Assembly (NCBI GenBank): GCA_019634735.1
Contig: JAHCAT010000014.1
Span: 1-64,000, forward strand
Reading direction: 5' to 3'
Length of the DNA stretch: 64,000 nt
Source of the DNA: Lysobacterales bacterium
Lineage (GTDB): Bacteria > Pseudomonadota > Gammaproteobacteria > Xanthomonadales > UBA2363
Shown: positions 8,700-17,882 of the stretch, in pieces
How the letters are laid out: each line of letters opens with the position of its first letter
Numbering within the stretch: position 1 is the stretch's first letter
Position numbers and translations under genes: made by a program
The notes under the pieces: model-generated
Told to the model about the DNA's origin: nothing
The model's input: only the letters and a program-made list of their open reading frames with translations
Database searches by the model: none

Positions 8700-10604
8700 A
8701 TGACAGGGGCGAAATCCACCATCACGCCAGGGGCAGGGCCCGGCTGGCGCGGAGCGGCTTCGCGGGTGCCGATGACCGGCCTGCCCGGCTGGCCGCTGCT
8801 GGCGCTGCTGCTCGTCGTCGCGGCAAGCGCCTGGCTGCTGCGCGACCTGGTGGTGCAGCTCGATCCCGCGCTGGCCGGCGTGCCGGGCGAGGACGGCCCC
8901 GATCCCGACCTGCCCGGGCGGCGCTGGGCCAACGCCCTGCCCCTGCTGGTCCCCGCCCTGGTGCTGCTGGCCCTGCTGCGCCGGCCGGTGCTGGCGCTGT
9001 GGCTGACCAGCCTGCTGGCCGCCGGGCTGTACGGCATCGACGCCCTCAAGTCCGCGCACCTGGGCGTGCACCTGGTTCCGGCCGATTTCCAGCTGCTGCC
9101 GCAGGTGCTGGCGAGCAGCGGGCTGTACCTCAACTACCTGCGCGCCGAGGGGCCGGGCTGGCTGGCCGTCCTGGTGCTGGCCCTGGCCACCCTCGCCCTG
9201 TGCTTCGAACCGCCCCGGCCGTGGCTGCGCTGGCCGCAGCGGCTGGCCTGCGCGCTCGCCGCCGCCGCGCTGCTGCTGGCCCTGCTGCGCGGCTGGCCAC
9301 CGGTGGCGGCCCTGTACGACAGCGAACGACTCGGCTTCGTCGCCTGGGTGCCGGACGAGTCGACGGACCGCGCCGGCCTGCTGGCGAGCCTGGTGAAGCT
9401 CGGCGCCCAGGGCCCCTGGCGCCTGCCGGAGGCCGACCCGGTGTTCGTCGAGCACGTGGTCGCGCTGCACGCCGACGAGGCGCCCGGGGCGATGGTTCCC
9501 GATCCGGCCACGCTGCCGGACATCGTGGTGTGGCAGAGCGAGTCGCTGTTCGACCTGGGCCGCATGGCGATGCCAGGCGCCGCCCGCCACCAGCCGGCGC
9601 TGGCCGACGCCCGCCGGCGCAGCCATCACGGCAAGCTCAGGGTGCCCACCTACGGCGGCGGCACCGTGCGCACCGAATTCGAGGCGCTGACCGGCTACCC
9701 GCTGCACGCCTTCCCCGGCATCGACTATCCCTACACCGCGCTGGCGCACCGGCCGGTGCGGGCCCTGCCCCAGGTGCTGCGCCGGATCGGCTACCGGACC
9801 CTGGCCATCCACCCCTACGACGCGCGCTTCTGGAGCCGCAACCGCGCCCTGCCGAACCTGGGCTTCGACGACTTCCGCGATGCCGCCTGGTTCGACGGCG
9901 GCGACTACCACGGCTGGTACATCGGCGACGACGCCCTGCTGCGCCATGTCGTCGAGGCCCTGGACGGGCCGGAGCGCGAGGACGATGCGCCGCGCTTCGT
10001 GTTCGCCATCTCCATGGAGAACCACGGCCCCTGGCACGAACGTCCGGGCATCGACAGCCGCCGACTGGCCGGCATCCAGGTGCCCGAGGCGCTGGCCGGG
10101 GCGCCGGCCACCGAGCTGGCCCATTACCTCTACCACGCGCGGCGCGCCGACGAGGCGCTGGCCGCCCTGATCGACCACGTCGCACGCCGCGCGCGGCCGA
10201 CGGTGGTGCTGTTCTACGGCGACCACCTGCCGGCCCTGGACGAGGTGTTCGACCAGGTCGGCTTCGCCGACGGCGCCCGCGCCCGCAGCCAGCCGGTGCC
10301 GTGGCTGCTGTTCGACAACCGCACGCCGCGGCAGCGCGGCCGGACCGCGGCCGGCATCCTGCGCAGCTACCACCTGGCCAGCCTGGTGCTGGACGCCGCC
10401 GGCATCCAGGCCAGCCCGCGGCAACGGGTGCTCAGTGCCGACCGCGAGCGCCACGGCCAGACCGGCCTGGCCAGCCCCGCGCTCGACCCTGTGCTCGACT
10501 ACGACCACGCCCTGGCGCACCTGAGCTGGCACTACTACCGGCTGGCACCGGATCCCGCCACGCCCGGCGACGGCGAGCCGGCGGCGATCCCGGCCCCGCC
10601 CTGA
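8700..10604 (+). CDS. LtaS/OpgB-family membrane phosphoglycerol transferase (sulfatase fold)
   Basis: A 634-residue inner membrane protein. About five hydrophobic helices (between residues 28 and 200) precede a large periplasmic sulfatase-like domain. The catalytic region TYGGGTVRTEFEALTG (Thr322 as nucleophile), the metal-site segments VWQSESLFDL and FYGDHLPAL, and MENHGPW are hallmarks of the LTA synthase/OpgB group. In Gram-negative bacteria these enzymes add phosphoglycerol to periplasmic glucans or other envelope glycans, so that is the likely role. No clear ribosome site precedes the ATG at 8700; ATG 8772 is a plausible alternative, leaving the membrane helices intact. It is divergent from pgk. 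Confidence 0.85.
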   Translation: MTGAKSTITPGAGPGWRGAASRVPMTGLPGWPLLALLLVVAASAWLLRDLVVQLDPALAGVPGEDGPDPDLPGRRWANALPLLVPALVLLALLRRPVLALWLTSLLAAGLYGIDALKSAHLGVHLVPADFQLLPQVLASSGLYLNYLRAEGPGWLAVLVLALATLALCFEPPRPWLRWPQRLACALAAAALLLALLRGWPPVAALYDSERLGFVAWVPDESTDRAGLLASLVKLGAQGPWRLPEADPVFVEHVVALHADEAPGAMVPDPATLPDIVVWQSESLFDLGRMAMPGAARHQPALADARRRSHHGKLRVPTYGGGTVRTEFEALTGYPLHAFPGIDYPYTALAHRPVRALPQVLRRIGYRTLAIHPYDARFWSRNRALPNLGFDDFRDAAWFDGGDYHGWYIGDDALLRHVVEALDGPEREDDAPRFVFAISMENHGPWHERPGIDSRRLAGIQVPEALAGAPATELAHYLYHARRADEALAALIDHVARRARPTVVLFYGDHLPALDEVFDQVGFADGARARSQPVPWLLFDNRTPRQRGRTAAGILRSYHLASLVLDAAGIQASPRQRVLSADRERHGQTGLASPALDPVLDYDHALAHLSWHYYRLAPDPATPGDGEPAAIPAPP

Positions 10605-10744
10605 GCCTCGACCCGGAGGCCTCCTGTGGCCGCTGCGGCGGCCTTGCGTCCCGGGGCAACAGCCGGTCCGACCCGCCCGCGACCGGGCCCACCCGCTCCT
10701 GGGGCACTTGAACCCGCGTGCCGGAACGCGCAGGCTTGCACCCG

Positions 10745-11098
10745 ATGTCCCTGCGCGCCGCCCTGACCGTGCTGCTGTGCCTGGCCCTGCTGGCCCGGGC
10801 CGGAATGGCGTTCGGCTTCGCGACGCCGCCGGCCGCCGAGGCCGCCGCACCGAACGGCGTCGCCGCAATGGCGACCGACTGCCACGGCAATCCGCTGCCG
10901 GCCCCGGCGCCGGCCGATCCGGACCCGGTCGCGTGGACCTGCCTGGACTGCGACTGCGGCTGCCTGGCCGTGGCCCTGCCGGCGGCGACCGCCAGCGGCG
11001 GCGTCCACCCGCGGCCCGACGGGCCGCGCCCGGACCTGCGCGATGGCCGGGACCAGGCCTGCGCGACGCCGCAGATCCGGCCACCGATCGCCGCCTGA
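10745..11098 (+). CDS. CopL-like small exported copper-response protein
   Basis: A 117-residue protein with a clear signal peptide (MSLRAALTVLLCLALLARAG) and a short mature part. A CH pair near residue 47 and the cluster CLDCDCGC suggest copper binding. The size, the cysteine cluster and the position just ahead of copper genes match CopL of Xanthomonas, a small protein needed for copper-dependent expression of the cop operon. The match is by pattern and context only, as the rest of the sequence is low-complexity proline/alanine. The frame also offers an ATG at 10718, but the signal peptide begins at 10745. The next gene starts 90 bases downstream. Confidence 0.6.
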   Translation: MSLRAALTVLLCLALLARAGMAFGFATPPAAEAAAPNGVAAMATDCHGNPLPAPAPADPDPVAWTCLDCDCGCLAVALPAATASGGVHPRPDGPRPDLRDGRDQACATPQIRPPIAA

Positions 11099-11188
11099 GC
11101 CGTCGCGGCGGCGCCCGGCGCCCCCGCCTTCCCCGTCCCGCACCGCGGCGCAGCGCCGCCGGTGCCGTCGTTGCGTCCAGGTGATCCG

Positions 11189-12616
11189 ATGACCCGACCT
11201 GCCTCCCCTGCCCTTGCCCTGCTGGCCGGCCTGCTGCTGGCCGGCTGCGCCAGCCTGCCGGCCGACCGCGGTCGCGGCGAGCTGGCCGCCCGCCTGCCGG
11301 CGGGCACCGCCCTGCCCGATCCCGCGCAGGCCGCGCCCCTGCCCGAGCTGCCCACCGGTCCGCTCGGCCCGGACGACGCCGTCGCCCTGGCCCTCGCCGC
11401 CAGCCCGGCGGTGCGCGCGATCCTCGCCGGACTCGGCCAGGCCGCAGCCGACCGCTTCGAGTCCGGGCGCATCCACAATCCCCGGCTGTCGCTGGGCCGG
11501 CTCGGCGAGGAACGCCACGCCGGCCTGGACGTGGTGCTGTCCGACCTGCTCAGCCTGCCGGCGCGCAGCCGGATCGGCGCCGAGCGCTGGCAGGCCGACC
11601 TGGCGCAGTCCGCGCACGCGCTGCAGGCCTACGCCGGCCAGGTGCGCGCGGCCTGGTACCGGCTGGTCGCCGCCGGCCAGATCGCCGGCCTGCGCGCGGC
11701 GGTCGCCGACGCCGCCGGCGCGCGCGTCGAGCTGGCGCGCCGCTTCCACGCCGCGGGCAACATCAGCGCCCTGCAGCTGGCCCGCGAGGAGGCCGCCGCG
11801 ACGCTGGCGCGGACCGACGCGGCGCGGGCACGCAGCGAACGGCTGGCCGCGCGCATGGCGCTGGCCGAGCTGACCGGCCTGGCCGGACGCAGCAACGCCT
11901 GGCGCACGCCCGAGCGCCTGCCGCTGCCGGCCGGCGAGCCGCCCGCCGTCGCCGCGCTGCTGGCCGGCACCGCCGAGCATCGCCAGGACCTGGCCGCCGC
12001 CCGCGCCGCCCTGGCCGCCGGCGAGCGTGGCCGCCGGCTGGCACGCCGGCTCGCCTGGCTGGGCGAGATCGAACTCGGCGTCGAGCGCGAGCGCGAGGGC
12101 GACGAACGCCGCAGCGGCGCCTCGATCGCCCTGGAGCTGCCGCTGTTCCACCAGGGCCAGGCCCGGCGCGCCCGCGCCGACGCCGACCTGGCGGCCGCCG
12201 ATGCCCAGGTCGACGCACTGCAACTGGCCGTGCAACGCCAGGTGCGCACCGCCGCCGAGCGCGTCGCCACCCGTCGCGGGATCGTCGAGACCTACCGCGA
12301 CGCCCTGCTGCCGCAGCGCAAGGCGATCGTCGAGCGCGAACAGGAACGCTACGACTTCATGCTGATCGGCGCCTTCGACCTGATCGCCGCCCGCCAGCAG
12401 GAGTACGACGCCTGGCAGGCCTGGCTGGAGGCGATCCGCGACTACTGGCTGGCCGTGGTCGAGCTGGAGCTGGCCGCCGGCCGGCCGCTGCCGCAACTGC
12501 ATGCCGGCACCGACAGCGCCGGCAGCGCCGATGTCCTGGCGCCGCCCGACGCCGGCGGCGGCCACGACCACGACCACGACCACCACCATCACCACCTGCA
12601 CGGAGACACGCCATGA
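11189..12616 (+). CDS. TolC/CusC-family outer membrane lipoprotein with histidine-rich C-terminus
   Basis: A 475-residue outer membrane factor. It has a lipoprotein signal ending in LLAGC, then the paired long alpha-helical repeats of TolC-like channels (for example the stretches around residues 75-300 and 300-450), with the usual arginine/alanine-rich coiled-coil composition. The last 16 or so residues are extraordinary: GGGHDHDHDHHHHHLHG, encoded at about 12555-12606, an obvious metal-binding tail. AGGTG precedes the ATG at 11189; a GTG at 11162 is a poorer start. The stop overlaps the multicopper oxidase start (ATGA). No membrane fusion protein or RND pump is present in this operon, so its partner is unknown. 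Confidence 0.88.
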   Translation: MTRPASPALALLAGLLLAGCASLPADRGRGELAARLPAGTALPDPAQAAPLPELPTGPLGPDDAVALALAASPAVRAILAGLGQAAADRFESGRIHNPRLSLGRLGEERHAGLDVVLSDLLSLPARSRIGAERWQADLAQSAHALQAYAGQVRAAWYRLVAAGQIAGLRAAVADAAGARVELARRFHAAGNISALQLAREEAAATLARTDAARARSERLAARMALAELTGLAGRSNAWRTPERLPLPAGEPPAVAALLAGTAEHRQDLAAARAALAAGERGRRLARRLAWLGEIELGVEREREGDERRSGASIALELPLFHQGQARRARADADLAAADAQVDALQLAVQRQVRTAAERVATRRGIVETYRDALLPQRKAIVEREQERYDFMLIGAFDLIAARQQEYDAWQAWLEAIRDYWLAVVELELAAGRPLPQLHAGTDSAGSADVLAPPDAGGGHDHDHDHHHHHLHGDTP

Positions 12617-13992
12617 AGCTGCGTCGACGCGACCTGTTGCTCGGGGCCGGCGCGGCCGCCCTTCTTCCCGCCATCGCCCGTCCGGAACCGGTGGACGGCA
12701 CCGGCATTGCCGTGGCGCCGCCGCGCGACCGCCGGCACGGCTACCGGCCGGTGCGCACGCTGAACGGCTGGACCCTGCCCTGGCGGCTCAAGGACGGCGT
12801 CAAGGAGTTCCACCTGGTCGCCGAGGAGATCGAGCACGAATTCGCGCCCGGCAGCCGGGCGGTGTGCTGGGGCTACAACGGCACCACGCCCGGGCCGACC
12901 ATCGAGGCGGTCGAGGGCGACCGGGTCCGCATCTTCGTCACCAACCGCCTGCCCGAGCACACCACCATCCACTGGCACGGCCTGCTGCTGCCCTCGGGCA
13001 TGGACGGCGTCGGCGGCCTGACCCAGCCGCACATCCGGCCCGGCGAGACCTACGTCTACGAGTTCACCCTGCGCCAGCACGGCACCCACATGTACCACCC
13101 GCACGCCGACGAGATGGTGCAGATGGCGATGGGCATGATGGGCCTGTTCGTGATCCATCCGCGCGCCGGCGAGGCGCGCCGCATCGACCGCGACTACGCC
13201 CTGCTGCTGCACAACTGGGCGCTGCACCCGGGCACCGCGCGGCCGGACCCCTCGGTGATGCAGGACTTCGACCTGTGGACCTTCAATTCCAAGGTGTTCC
13301 CGGCGATCGATTCCCTGGTCGCGCGCAGCGGCGAGCGGGTCCGGGTGCGGATCGGCAACCTGTCGATGTGGAACCACCCGATCCACATGCACGGCGTGCA
13401 GTTCGAGGTCACCGGCGGCGACGGCGGGCGCTGGCCGTCCGGGCAGTGGCGCCGCGAGGTCACCGAGATCGTCGGCGTCGGCCAGATGCGCGACCTGGAG
13501 TTCACCGCCGTGCCCGGCGACTGGGCCTTCCACTGTCACATGGCCCACCACGTGATGGGACCGATGGGCCACGGGATCCCCAACACCCTGGGCGTCGACC
13601 AGCGCGGCGTCGAGGAGCGCATCCGCCGGCACCTGCCCGGCTACATGGCGATGGGCGAGGGCGGCATGGCCGAGCACCAGGAACACGTCGACATGGGCCA
13701 CATGCGCGGCCCGGACAACACCGTGGCGATGATGGCCGGCAAGGGCCCGTTCGGGAACCTGGAGATGGGCGGCATGTTCACCGTCATCAAGGTCCGCGAC
13801 GACCTGGCCCGCGACGACTTCCGCGACCCGGGCTGGTACCGCCACCCGGAAGGCACCGTCGCCCGGCGGGTCAGCGCCGATCCGGACTTCGGCCAGCCGG
13901 TCCGTGCTGCGGCGTCGCCCGGTGCCGCAGCACCCGCGACGCTGCCCCGCGCGACCCGCGGCGGCCACCGTCACGATTCGGGCACTCCGTGA
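12613..13992 (+). CDS. Multicopper oxidase, Tat-exported, probable copper-detoxification enzyme
   Basis: A 459-residue exported multicopper oxidase. The N-terminus carries a twin-arginine signal (RRRDLLLGAG). All four copper-ligand motifs are present: HWHG (H120, H122), HPHADEM (H162, H164), HPIHMHG (H255, H258, H260) and HCHMAHH (H307, C308, H309, H313). The first and last pairs are separated by only about 90 residues, less than in three-domain CopA or CueO, which suggests a two-cupredoxin architecture. The tail is methionine-rich (MGHGIPN, MAMGEGGMAEH, MGHMRGPDN, MMAGKGPFGNLEMGGM), typical of proteins binding Cu(I). It likely oxidises Cu(I) in the periplasm and is coupled to the TolC-like gene by a four-base overlap. 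Confidence 0.92.
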   Translation: MKLRRRDLLLGAGAAALLPAIARPEPVDGTGIAVAPPRDRRHGYRPVRTLNGWTLPWRLKDGVKEFHLVAEEIEHEFAPGSRAVCWGYNGTTPGPTIEAVEGDRVRIFVTNRLPEHTTIHWHGLLLPSGMDGVGGLTQPHIRPGETYVYEFTLRQHGTHMYHPHADEMVQMAMGMMGLFVIHPRAGEARRIDRDYALLLHNWALHPGTARPDPSVMQDFDLWTFNSKVFPAIDSLVARSGERVRVRIGNLSMWNHPIHMHGVQFEVTGGDGGRWPSGQWRREVTEIVGVGQMRDLEFTAVPGDWAFHCHMAHHVMGPMGHGIPNTLGVDQRGVEERIRRHLPGYMAMGEGGMAEHQEHVDMGHMRGPDNTVAMMAGKGPFGNLEMGGMFTVIKVRDDLARDDFRDPGWYRHPEGTVARRVSADPDFGQPVRAAASPGAAAPATLPRATRGGHRHDSGTP

Positions 13993-14149
13993 ACCGCGGA
14001 TAGGGTGGCGCGCGTCCGGGGCTTGCTGGCGCGAGGCGCCAGGCCCCGGGAGCGTCGACCCGCTCCATGCCGTGTCGCAGAAGTCCCGCTGCGATGGACC
14101 CACGCGTTGATGGGCGACCGCGCTTCGGATATGCAGCGATCAACTCTCC

Positions 14150-14173
14150 CCGGGGGGCGTTGCAGCCCCCCGG
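14150..14173. terminator. Strong hairpin between convergent genes
   Basis: Perfect nine-base stem CCGGGGGGC (14150-14158) and GCCCCCCGG (14165-14173) with loop GTTGCA. It lies in the 263-base gap between the multicopper oxidase (+) and the delta-60 protein (-). No T-run follows on either strand, so termination may be inefficient or rely on another factor. Confidence 0.5.
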
Positions 14174-14255
14174 ATAGCCATCCGCCCGCGCCTCGGATCG
14201 CGGGACTGCGCGTGCCGCCACGCCATGCCGCGTGGCGACCGGCGCGCCTGGCCCG

Positions 14256-15662
14256 TCAATCGAACGTGTCGGCGAACAACAGGTCGTTGCGGGCACCGCG
14301 CAGGGTTGCGACCAGGGCGCTGTTGGCGACACGGACCGTAAGCGCGGTGATCAGGCTGCCCGAGCGCAACAGCTGCGTGACCGGCTGCATGCCGCCGGTG
14401 CCGCCGACTTCGATGCGGTCGGTGACCCAGCCGCCGACACCGAAACTGGGGTCGGGACTGAAGTCGCGGCGCAGGCGCAACAGGGCCAGCTCGGTCCGGT
14501 TGTCCGGGTTCGTGCTGGTGCCGGCCAGCAGGTAGCGGCCGTTGCCCTGGCGCAGCAGGGTGCGGCCGTGGTCGGTGTTGTAGCCGGGCGCGTTCGGATC
14601 GCCGCCCTGGTTCAGGCCGTAGGTGCGGTGGCCGGCCGGGCCGAAGCTCGCGTCCGGTTGCCCATCCGGCCGCCAGCGCACCAGCAGGAACTCCGACTTC
14701 AGGTGCGGGGCATTGGCGTTGTGCCAGCTTCCGATCTGGATCAGCGAACCATCGCGCTCCAGCAGCGAGTCGTAGGTGATCCCGCCCCCGTACGCGGGGT
14801 CGCTGCCGGTCGCCACGGGCAGGTTGAGGAGGCTGATGCCGGGCGCATGGTTGCCGAAGCCGATGTCGCCGGAACCGCTGGGCTGCACGCGGACCACGAA
14901 CTGCAGCCGGTTCAGGATGTCGTCGCCGGACCACAGGTCGCCACTGGCCACCAGCCGGCCGTCAGGCATGGCGTGGATGGCGCCGATGTGGTCGACCGGC
15001 TTGGGCAGTGCGAAGTTGGCGCGACCGGCGTTGCCGAAGCCGGGCACCGGGCCACCCTGCGCGGTGAACAGGGCCAGGCCCAGGCGGCGGCCGGTGGCCG
15101 AGCCGACGATGCCGGCCACGGCGACGTGACCGTCGGCGGTGAAGCTCATGCGCCGGGGCAAGTCGAGGTTGTCGCCGCCCAGGTTGAAGGGGATGCTCAG
15201 GCGGCCGCTGCCGAGCAGACTGGTGTCGGCAAGGCCAGCGGCGGTGAGGCGGTACAGCTCGAAGTCGCCGCAGCCGCTGAACAGCAGCCAGGGCCGCTGC
15301 TGTCCGTCGATCGCGGCATGGGTCAGCGATCCCTCCGGGCAGGGCGGCGCCAGGGTGATGAAACCGTCGTTGCCGAAATCGAAGTCGAACCAGCCGTCGG
15401 GCAACAGGCGATAGACCAGGGCGCGGAACTGGTTCGGCGCGACGCGCACGCTGGCGAAGACGTACAGGCGCTGTTGCGCGCCTTCGGCGAGCGTGACCAC
15501 CCTGTCGAACTCGCTGCCGCCGTACGGCCCCGGGTAGAAGCCGAAGCCAGGGAACTGGGCCTCGGTGCCGAAGCCGATCAGGCGGTCGCCATCGGCGGCG
15601 GTGGACGGTAGGTGCCAGACGGCGAGACACAGCGACAGGACGGAAAGCAGCAGGCGGGACAT
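14256..15662 (-). CDS. Exported delta-60 repeat (beta-propeller-like) protein
   Basis: A 468-residue secreted protein of unknown role. Signal peptide MSRLLLSVLSLCLAVWHLP is followed by repeats of the uncharacterised delta-60 type, seen as PDASFGPAGHRTYGLNQGG and PDPSFGVGGWVTDRIEVGG with related units at intervals of about 55-65 residues. Such repeats form propeller-like domains in large bacterial surface proteins. The C-terminus ends NDLLFADTFD, close to the tails of the proteins at 3077-7237 and 34236-36041. It stands alone, flanked by gaps of 263 and 417 bases. Confidence 0.75.
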   Translation of the reverse strand: MSRLLLSVLSLCLAVWHLPSTAADGDRLIGFGTEAQFPGFGFYPGPYGGSEFDRVVTLAEGAQQRLYVFASVRVAPNQFRALVYRLLPDGWFDFDFGNDGFITLAPPCPEGSLTHAAIDGQQRPWLLFSGCGDFELYRLTAAGLADTSLLGSGRLSIPFNLGGDNLDLPRRMSFTADGHVAVAGIVGSATGRRLGLALFTAQGGPVPGFGNAGRANFALPKPVDHIGAIHAMPDGRLVASGDLWSGDDILNRLQFVVRVQPSGSGDIGFGNHAPGISLLNLPVATGSDPAYGGGITYDSLLERDGSLIQIGSWHNANAPHLKSEFLLVRWRPDGQPDASFGPAGHRTYGLNQGGDPNAPGYNTDHGRTLLRQGNGRYLLAGTSTNPDNRTELALLRLRRDFSPDPSFGVGGWVTDRIEVGGTGGMQPVTQLLRSGSLITALTVRVANSALVATLRGARNDLLFADTFD

Positions 15663-16079
15663 GGCGGAGACTCGTGGAGGGACACCGGCATGTACGGCGC
15701 CCCCGGACCCCGGGGATCATCGCCAGCCCGGGTTTCCTTTGACATCTCGCCCTCCGGTGGTCGGCGCGGATGCACGCACTCCTCTCCCATGGCACAAGAG
15801 GCGGCCATTCCCGCTGCACACTGGGCCGTACTCGTCCCGCGGCGATCCCCTGCCGGCATGCTCAGCAGGGGTTGGACCCGGTGATCGCGAAGCGGACCCG
15901 CCAGATGCGTCGATGGCGATCCGGTCCGCTGCGGTGTTGAGCTGCGAACCGTCGCCCCGCAGGCACGATTGGCGGGGCCGCCGAGCGCCTGCATCCTGCT
16001 CCCCTGGAGCATGCCTTCGCGCGCCAGCTCAGCACCCGGCCGTCCATGGCCGGGATGAGGACATCTGCGTTGCTCCCGC
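15663..16079. other. 417-base intergenic region
   Basis: No gene is supported here: short frames have no ribosome site or plausible protein. It must hold the promoter of the delta-60 gene and the 3' end of the DUF4397 transcript. A seven-base stem CCCCTGC (15847-15853) with GCAGGGG (15865-15871) is the only clear hairpin, 209 bases beyond the DUF4397 stop. Confidence 0.5.
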
Positions 16080-17576
16080 TCAGATGCGCGACCGGAGCAC
16101 GCCCCGCAGACGGCCGGCGGCCAGCAGCAGCACCAGCGCGCCGAGCAGGAGCACCCCCCAGGCCGCCAGGGACGGCACCGGCTGCACGCCGCCGGTGGTC
16201 GGTGGCGGCGTGGTGCCCAGCGGCAGGAAGCTGCCGGGCGCCCCTTGCGGCAGCGCGAACACGCCGAGCGGCTGGTTGCTGCCGTCGCCGGCCGCGAACA
16301 CGCGGATCAGCGTGCCGGCCGGCAGGTTGACCGGCAGCGGGTTGATCAGGGTGGTGCCGCCGCCCGGCGTGGTGATGCGCAGGTCGTAGCTACCGCCCGG
16401 CAGTCCGAGGTAGCCGGTGACGTCGCCGAAGGTGACGCCGGGCACCACCGGGGTGCCGTCCTCGAGGCGGACATCGGCCAGTACCGCGGCGCCGGAGGCG
16501 AACGGCGCAAGGTGGCCGACGCGGATACGGATGTCGCCGGCCGGCGGCGGCGTCTGCTCGTCGACCAGGGCGATCAGGCCCAACGGCTGGTTGCCGCCGT
16601 TGCCGACCGCGATGGCCGTGTAGTCCGTGTTCGCGGCCAGGCTGACGTTGGCGCTGATCGCCGGGCTGCCGCTGCCGACCGGGAAGATCTCGACCAGATA
16701 GTCGCCGGCAGGCACCTCGAGGTAGCCGGTGGAACCGCCATAGCTGACATTGGTCAGCGCGGTGGTGCCGTTGAGCGCGATGTTGACGGCGGTGCCGGCG
16801 CCGGGGGCGAACGGCGCCAGGTGGGCGACCTGCAGGCGCGCGGTGCCCGGCGGCGGCGTGGTGCCGAGCGGCAGGAAGAAGCCCGGCGCGCCCTGGGGCA
16901 GGGCGAACACCCCCAGGTCCTGGTTGACGCCGTCGCCGACGGCGAAGGCACGGATCAGCGTGCCAGCGGGAAGATCCACCGGCAGCGGATTGATCAGGGT
17001 CGCGCTGTCGCCCGGCGCGGTGATGCGCAGGTCGTAGCTGCCGCCCGGCAGGCCCAGATAGCCGGTGACGTCGCCGAAGGTCACGCCCTCGACCACCGGC
17101 GTGCCGTCCTCCAGGCGGACGTCGGCCAGCACCGCGGCGCCGGAGGCGAACGGCGCGAGGTGGCCCAGGCGCAGGCGGATGTCGCCGGCGGGCGGCGCGG
17201 TCTGCTCGTCGACCAGGGCGAGCAGGCCGAGCGGCTGCTGCACGCCATTGCCCACCGCGATCGCGGTGTAGTCGACGCCGGCATCCAGGTTCACGTTGGC
17301 CGAGATCGCCGCCGTGCCGCTGCCGACCGGGAAGATCTCCACCAGGTAGTTGCCCGCGGGCAGGTCGATGTAGTCGGTGGAATCGCCGTAGCTGACGTCG
17401 GTGAGCGCGGTGCTGCCGTTCAGCGCGATGTTGACGGCGGTCCCGGCCCCCGGGGCGAACGGCGCCAGGTGCGCGACCTGAAGGCGGGCGGTGGGGGCAC
17501 CGGCGGTATCGGCGACGGCGGGCAGCGCGGCGAGGCTGAAGGCTGCCGCGGCGAGCAAGGAAAGGACTGGTTTCAT
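16080..17576 (-). CDS. Exported protein with four DUF4397 domains and IPTL-type C-terminal anchor
   Basis: A 498-residue protein. Signal peptide (MKPVLSLLAAAAFSLAALPAVA), four DUF4397 domains arranged A-B-A'-B', a short Pro/Thr linker, then VPSLAAWG followed by a hydrophobic helix and an arginine-rich end. The last part resembles IPTL-CTERM sorting or anchoring tails. A-type domains start LQVAHLAPFAPGAG; B-type start LGHLAPFASGAAVLADV. DUF4397 occurs in bacterial surface proteins without known activity. The start at 17576 has AGGGG about eight bases upstream and begins the signal peptide; the frame is open further upstream but without one. Likely a cell-surface or inner-membrane-anchored binding protein. 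Confidence 0.8.
   Translation of the reverse strand: MKPVLSLLAAAAFSLAALPAVADTAGAPTARLQVAHLAPFAPGAGTAVNIALNGSTALTDVSYGDSTDYIDLPAGNYLVEIFPVGSGTAAISANVNLDAGVDYTAIAVGNGVQQPLGLLALVDEQTAPPAGDIRLRLGHLAPFASGAAVLADVRLEDGTPVVEGVTFGDVTGYLGLPGGSYDLRITAPGDSATLINPLPVDLPAGTLIRAFAVGDGVNQDLGVFALPQGAPGFFLPLGTTPPPGTARLQVAHLAPFAPGAGTAVNIALNGTTALTNVSYGGSTGYLEVPAGDYLVEIFPVGSGSPAISANVSLAANTDYTAIAVGNGGNQPLGLIALVDEQTPPPAGDIRIRVGHLAPFASGAAVLADVRLEDGTPVVPGVTFGDVTGYLGLPGGSYDLRITTPGGGTTLINPLPVNLPAGTLIRVFAAGDGSNQPLGVFALPQGAPGSFLPLGTTPPPTTGGVQPVPSLAAWGVLLLGALVLLLAAGRLRGVLRSRI
16198..17493 (-). repeat. 648-base tandem duplication encoding two DUF4397 pairs
   Basis: The coding sequence of the DUF4397 protein repeats with a period of 648 bases (216 codons). 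For example the motif GGCGCCAGGT recurs at 16813 and 17461, and most of the flanking sequence matches. The two copies differ at scattered positions, so the duplication is not brand new. Confidence 0.8.
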
Positions 17577-17882
17577 GACGAACCCCTGGGTGGAAGACGG
17601 TGACGCGCTGCGTCTTCCGCATCGTTGCCGGCGATCCGTGGCTGTCGGGTGAGCGATCGCCGCGATTTCGTGGGCGATGCGTGAACCCGTCGCACGAGGC
17701 TCACGACGCCTCGACGATCGTGGCGAAGGCGTGAGCTTCGACGCGCGTCGCTCGTCGGAGAACGGCCTCGTCGCACGGGCGCATTGCCGCGCCACTGCGC
17801 CGCCAGGGCGCCCGGTCGGCAGGGCCGTCCTCGGGCCAGCCTGCCGACCGCTGCCCGTCGACGACCGCCGCAGCCTTCGCCG
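17577..17882. other. 306-base intergenic region
   Basis: I find no supported gene, RNA or clear terminator. It should contain the promoter for the DUF4397 gene (transcribed leftwards) and the end of the TAP-like peptidase transcript. Confidence 0.5.

Noticed and set aside
12555..12606. Histidine-codon run as a possible artefact or expression tag
   Set aside because: It alternates His and Asp, is continuous with the TolC-like frame and runs straight into the four-base overlap with the oxidase gene. It fits a natural metal-binding tail in a copper operon.
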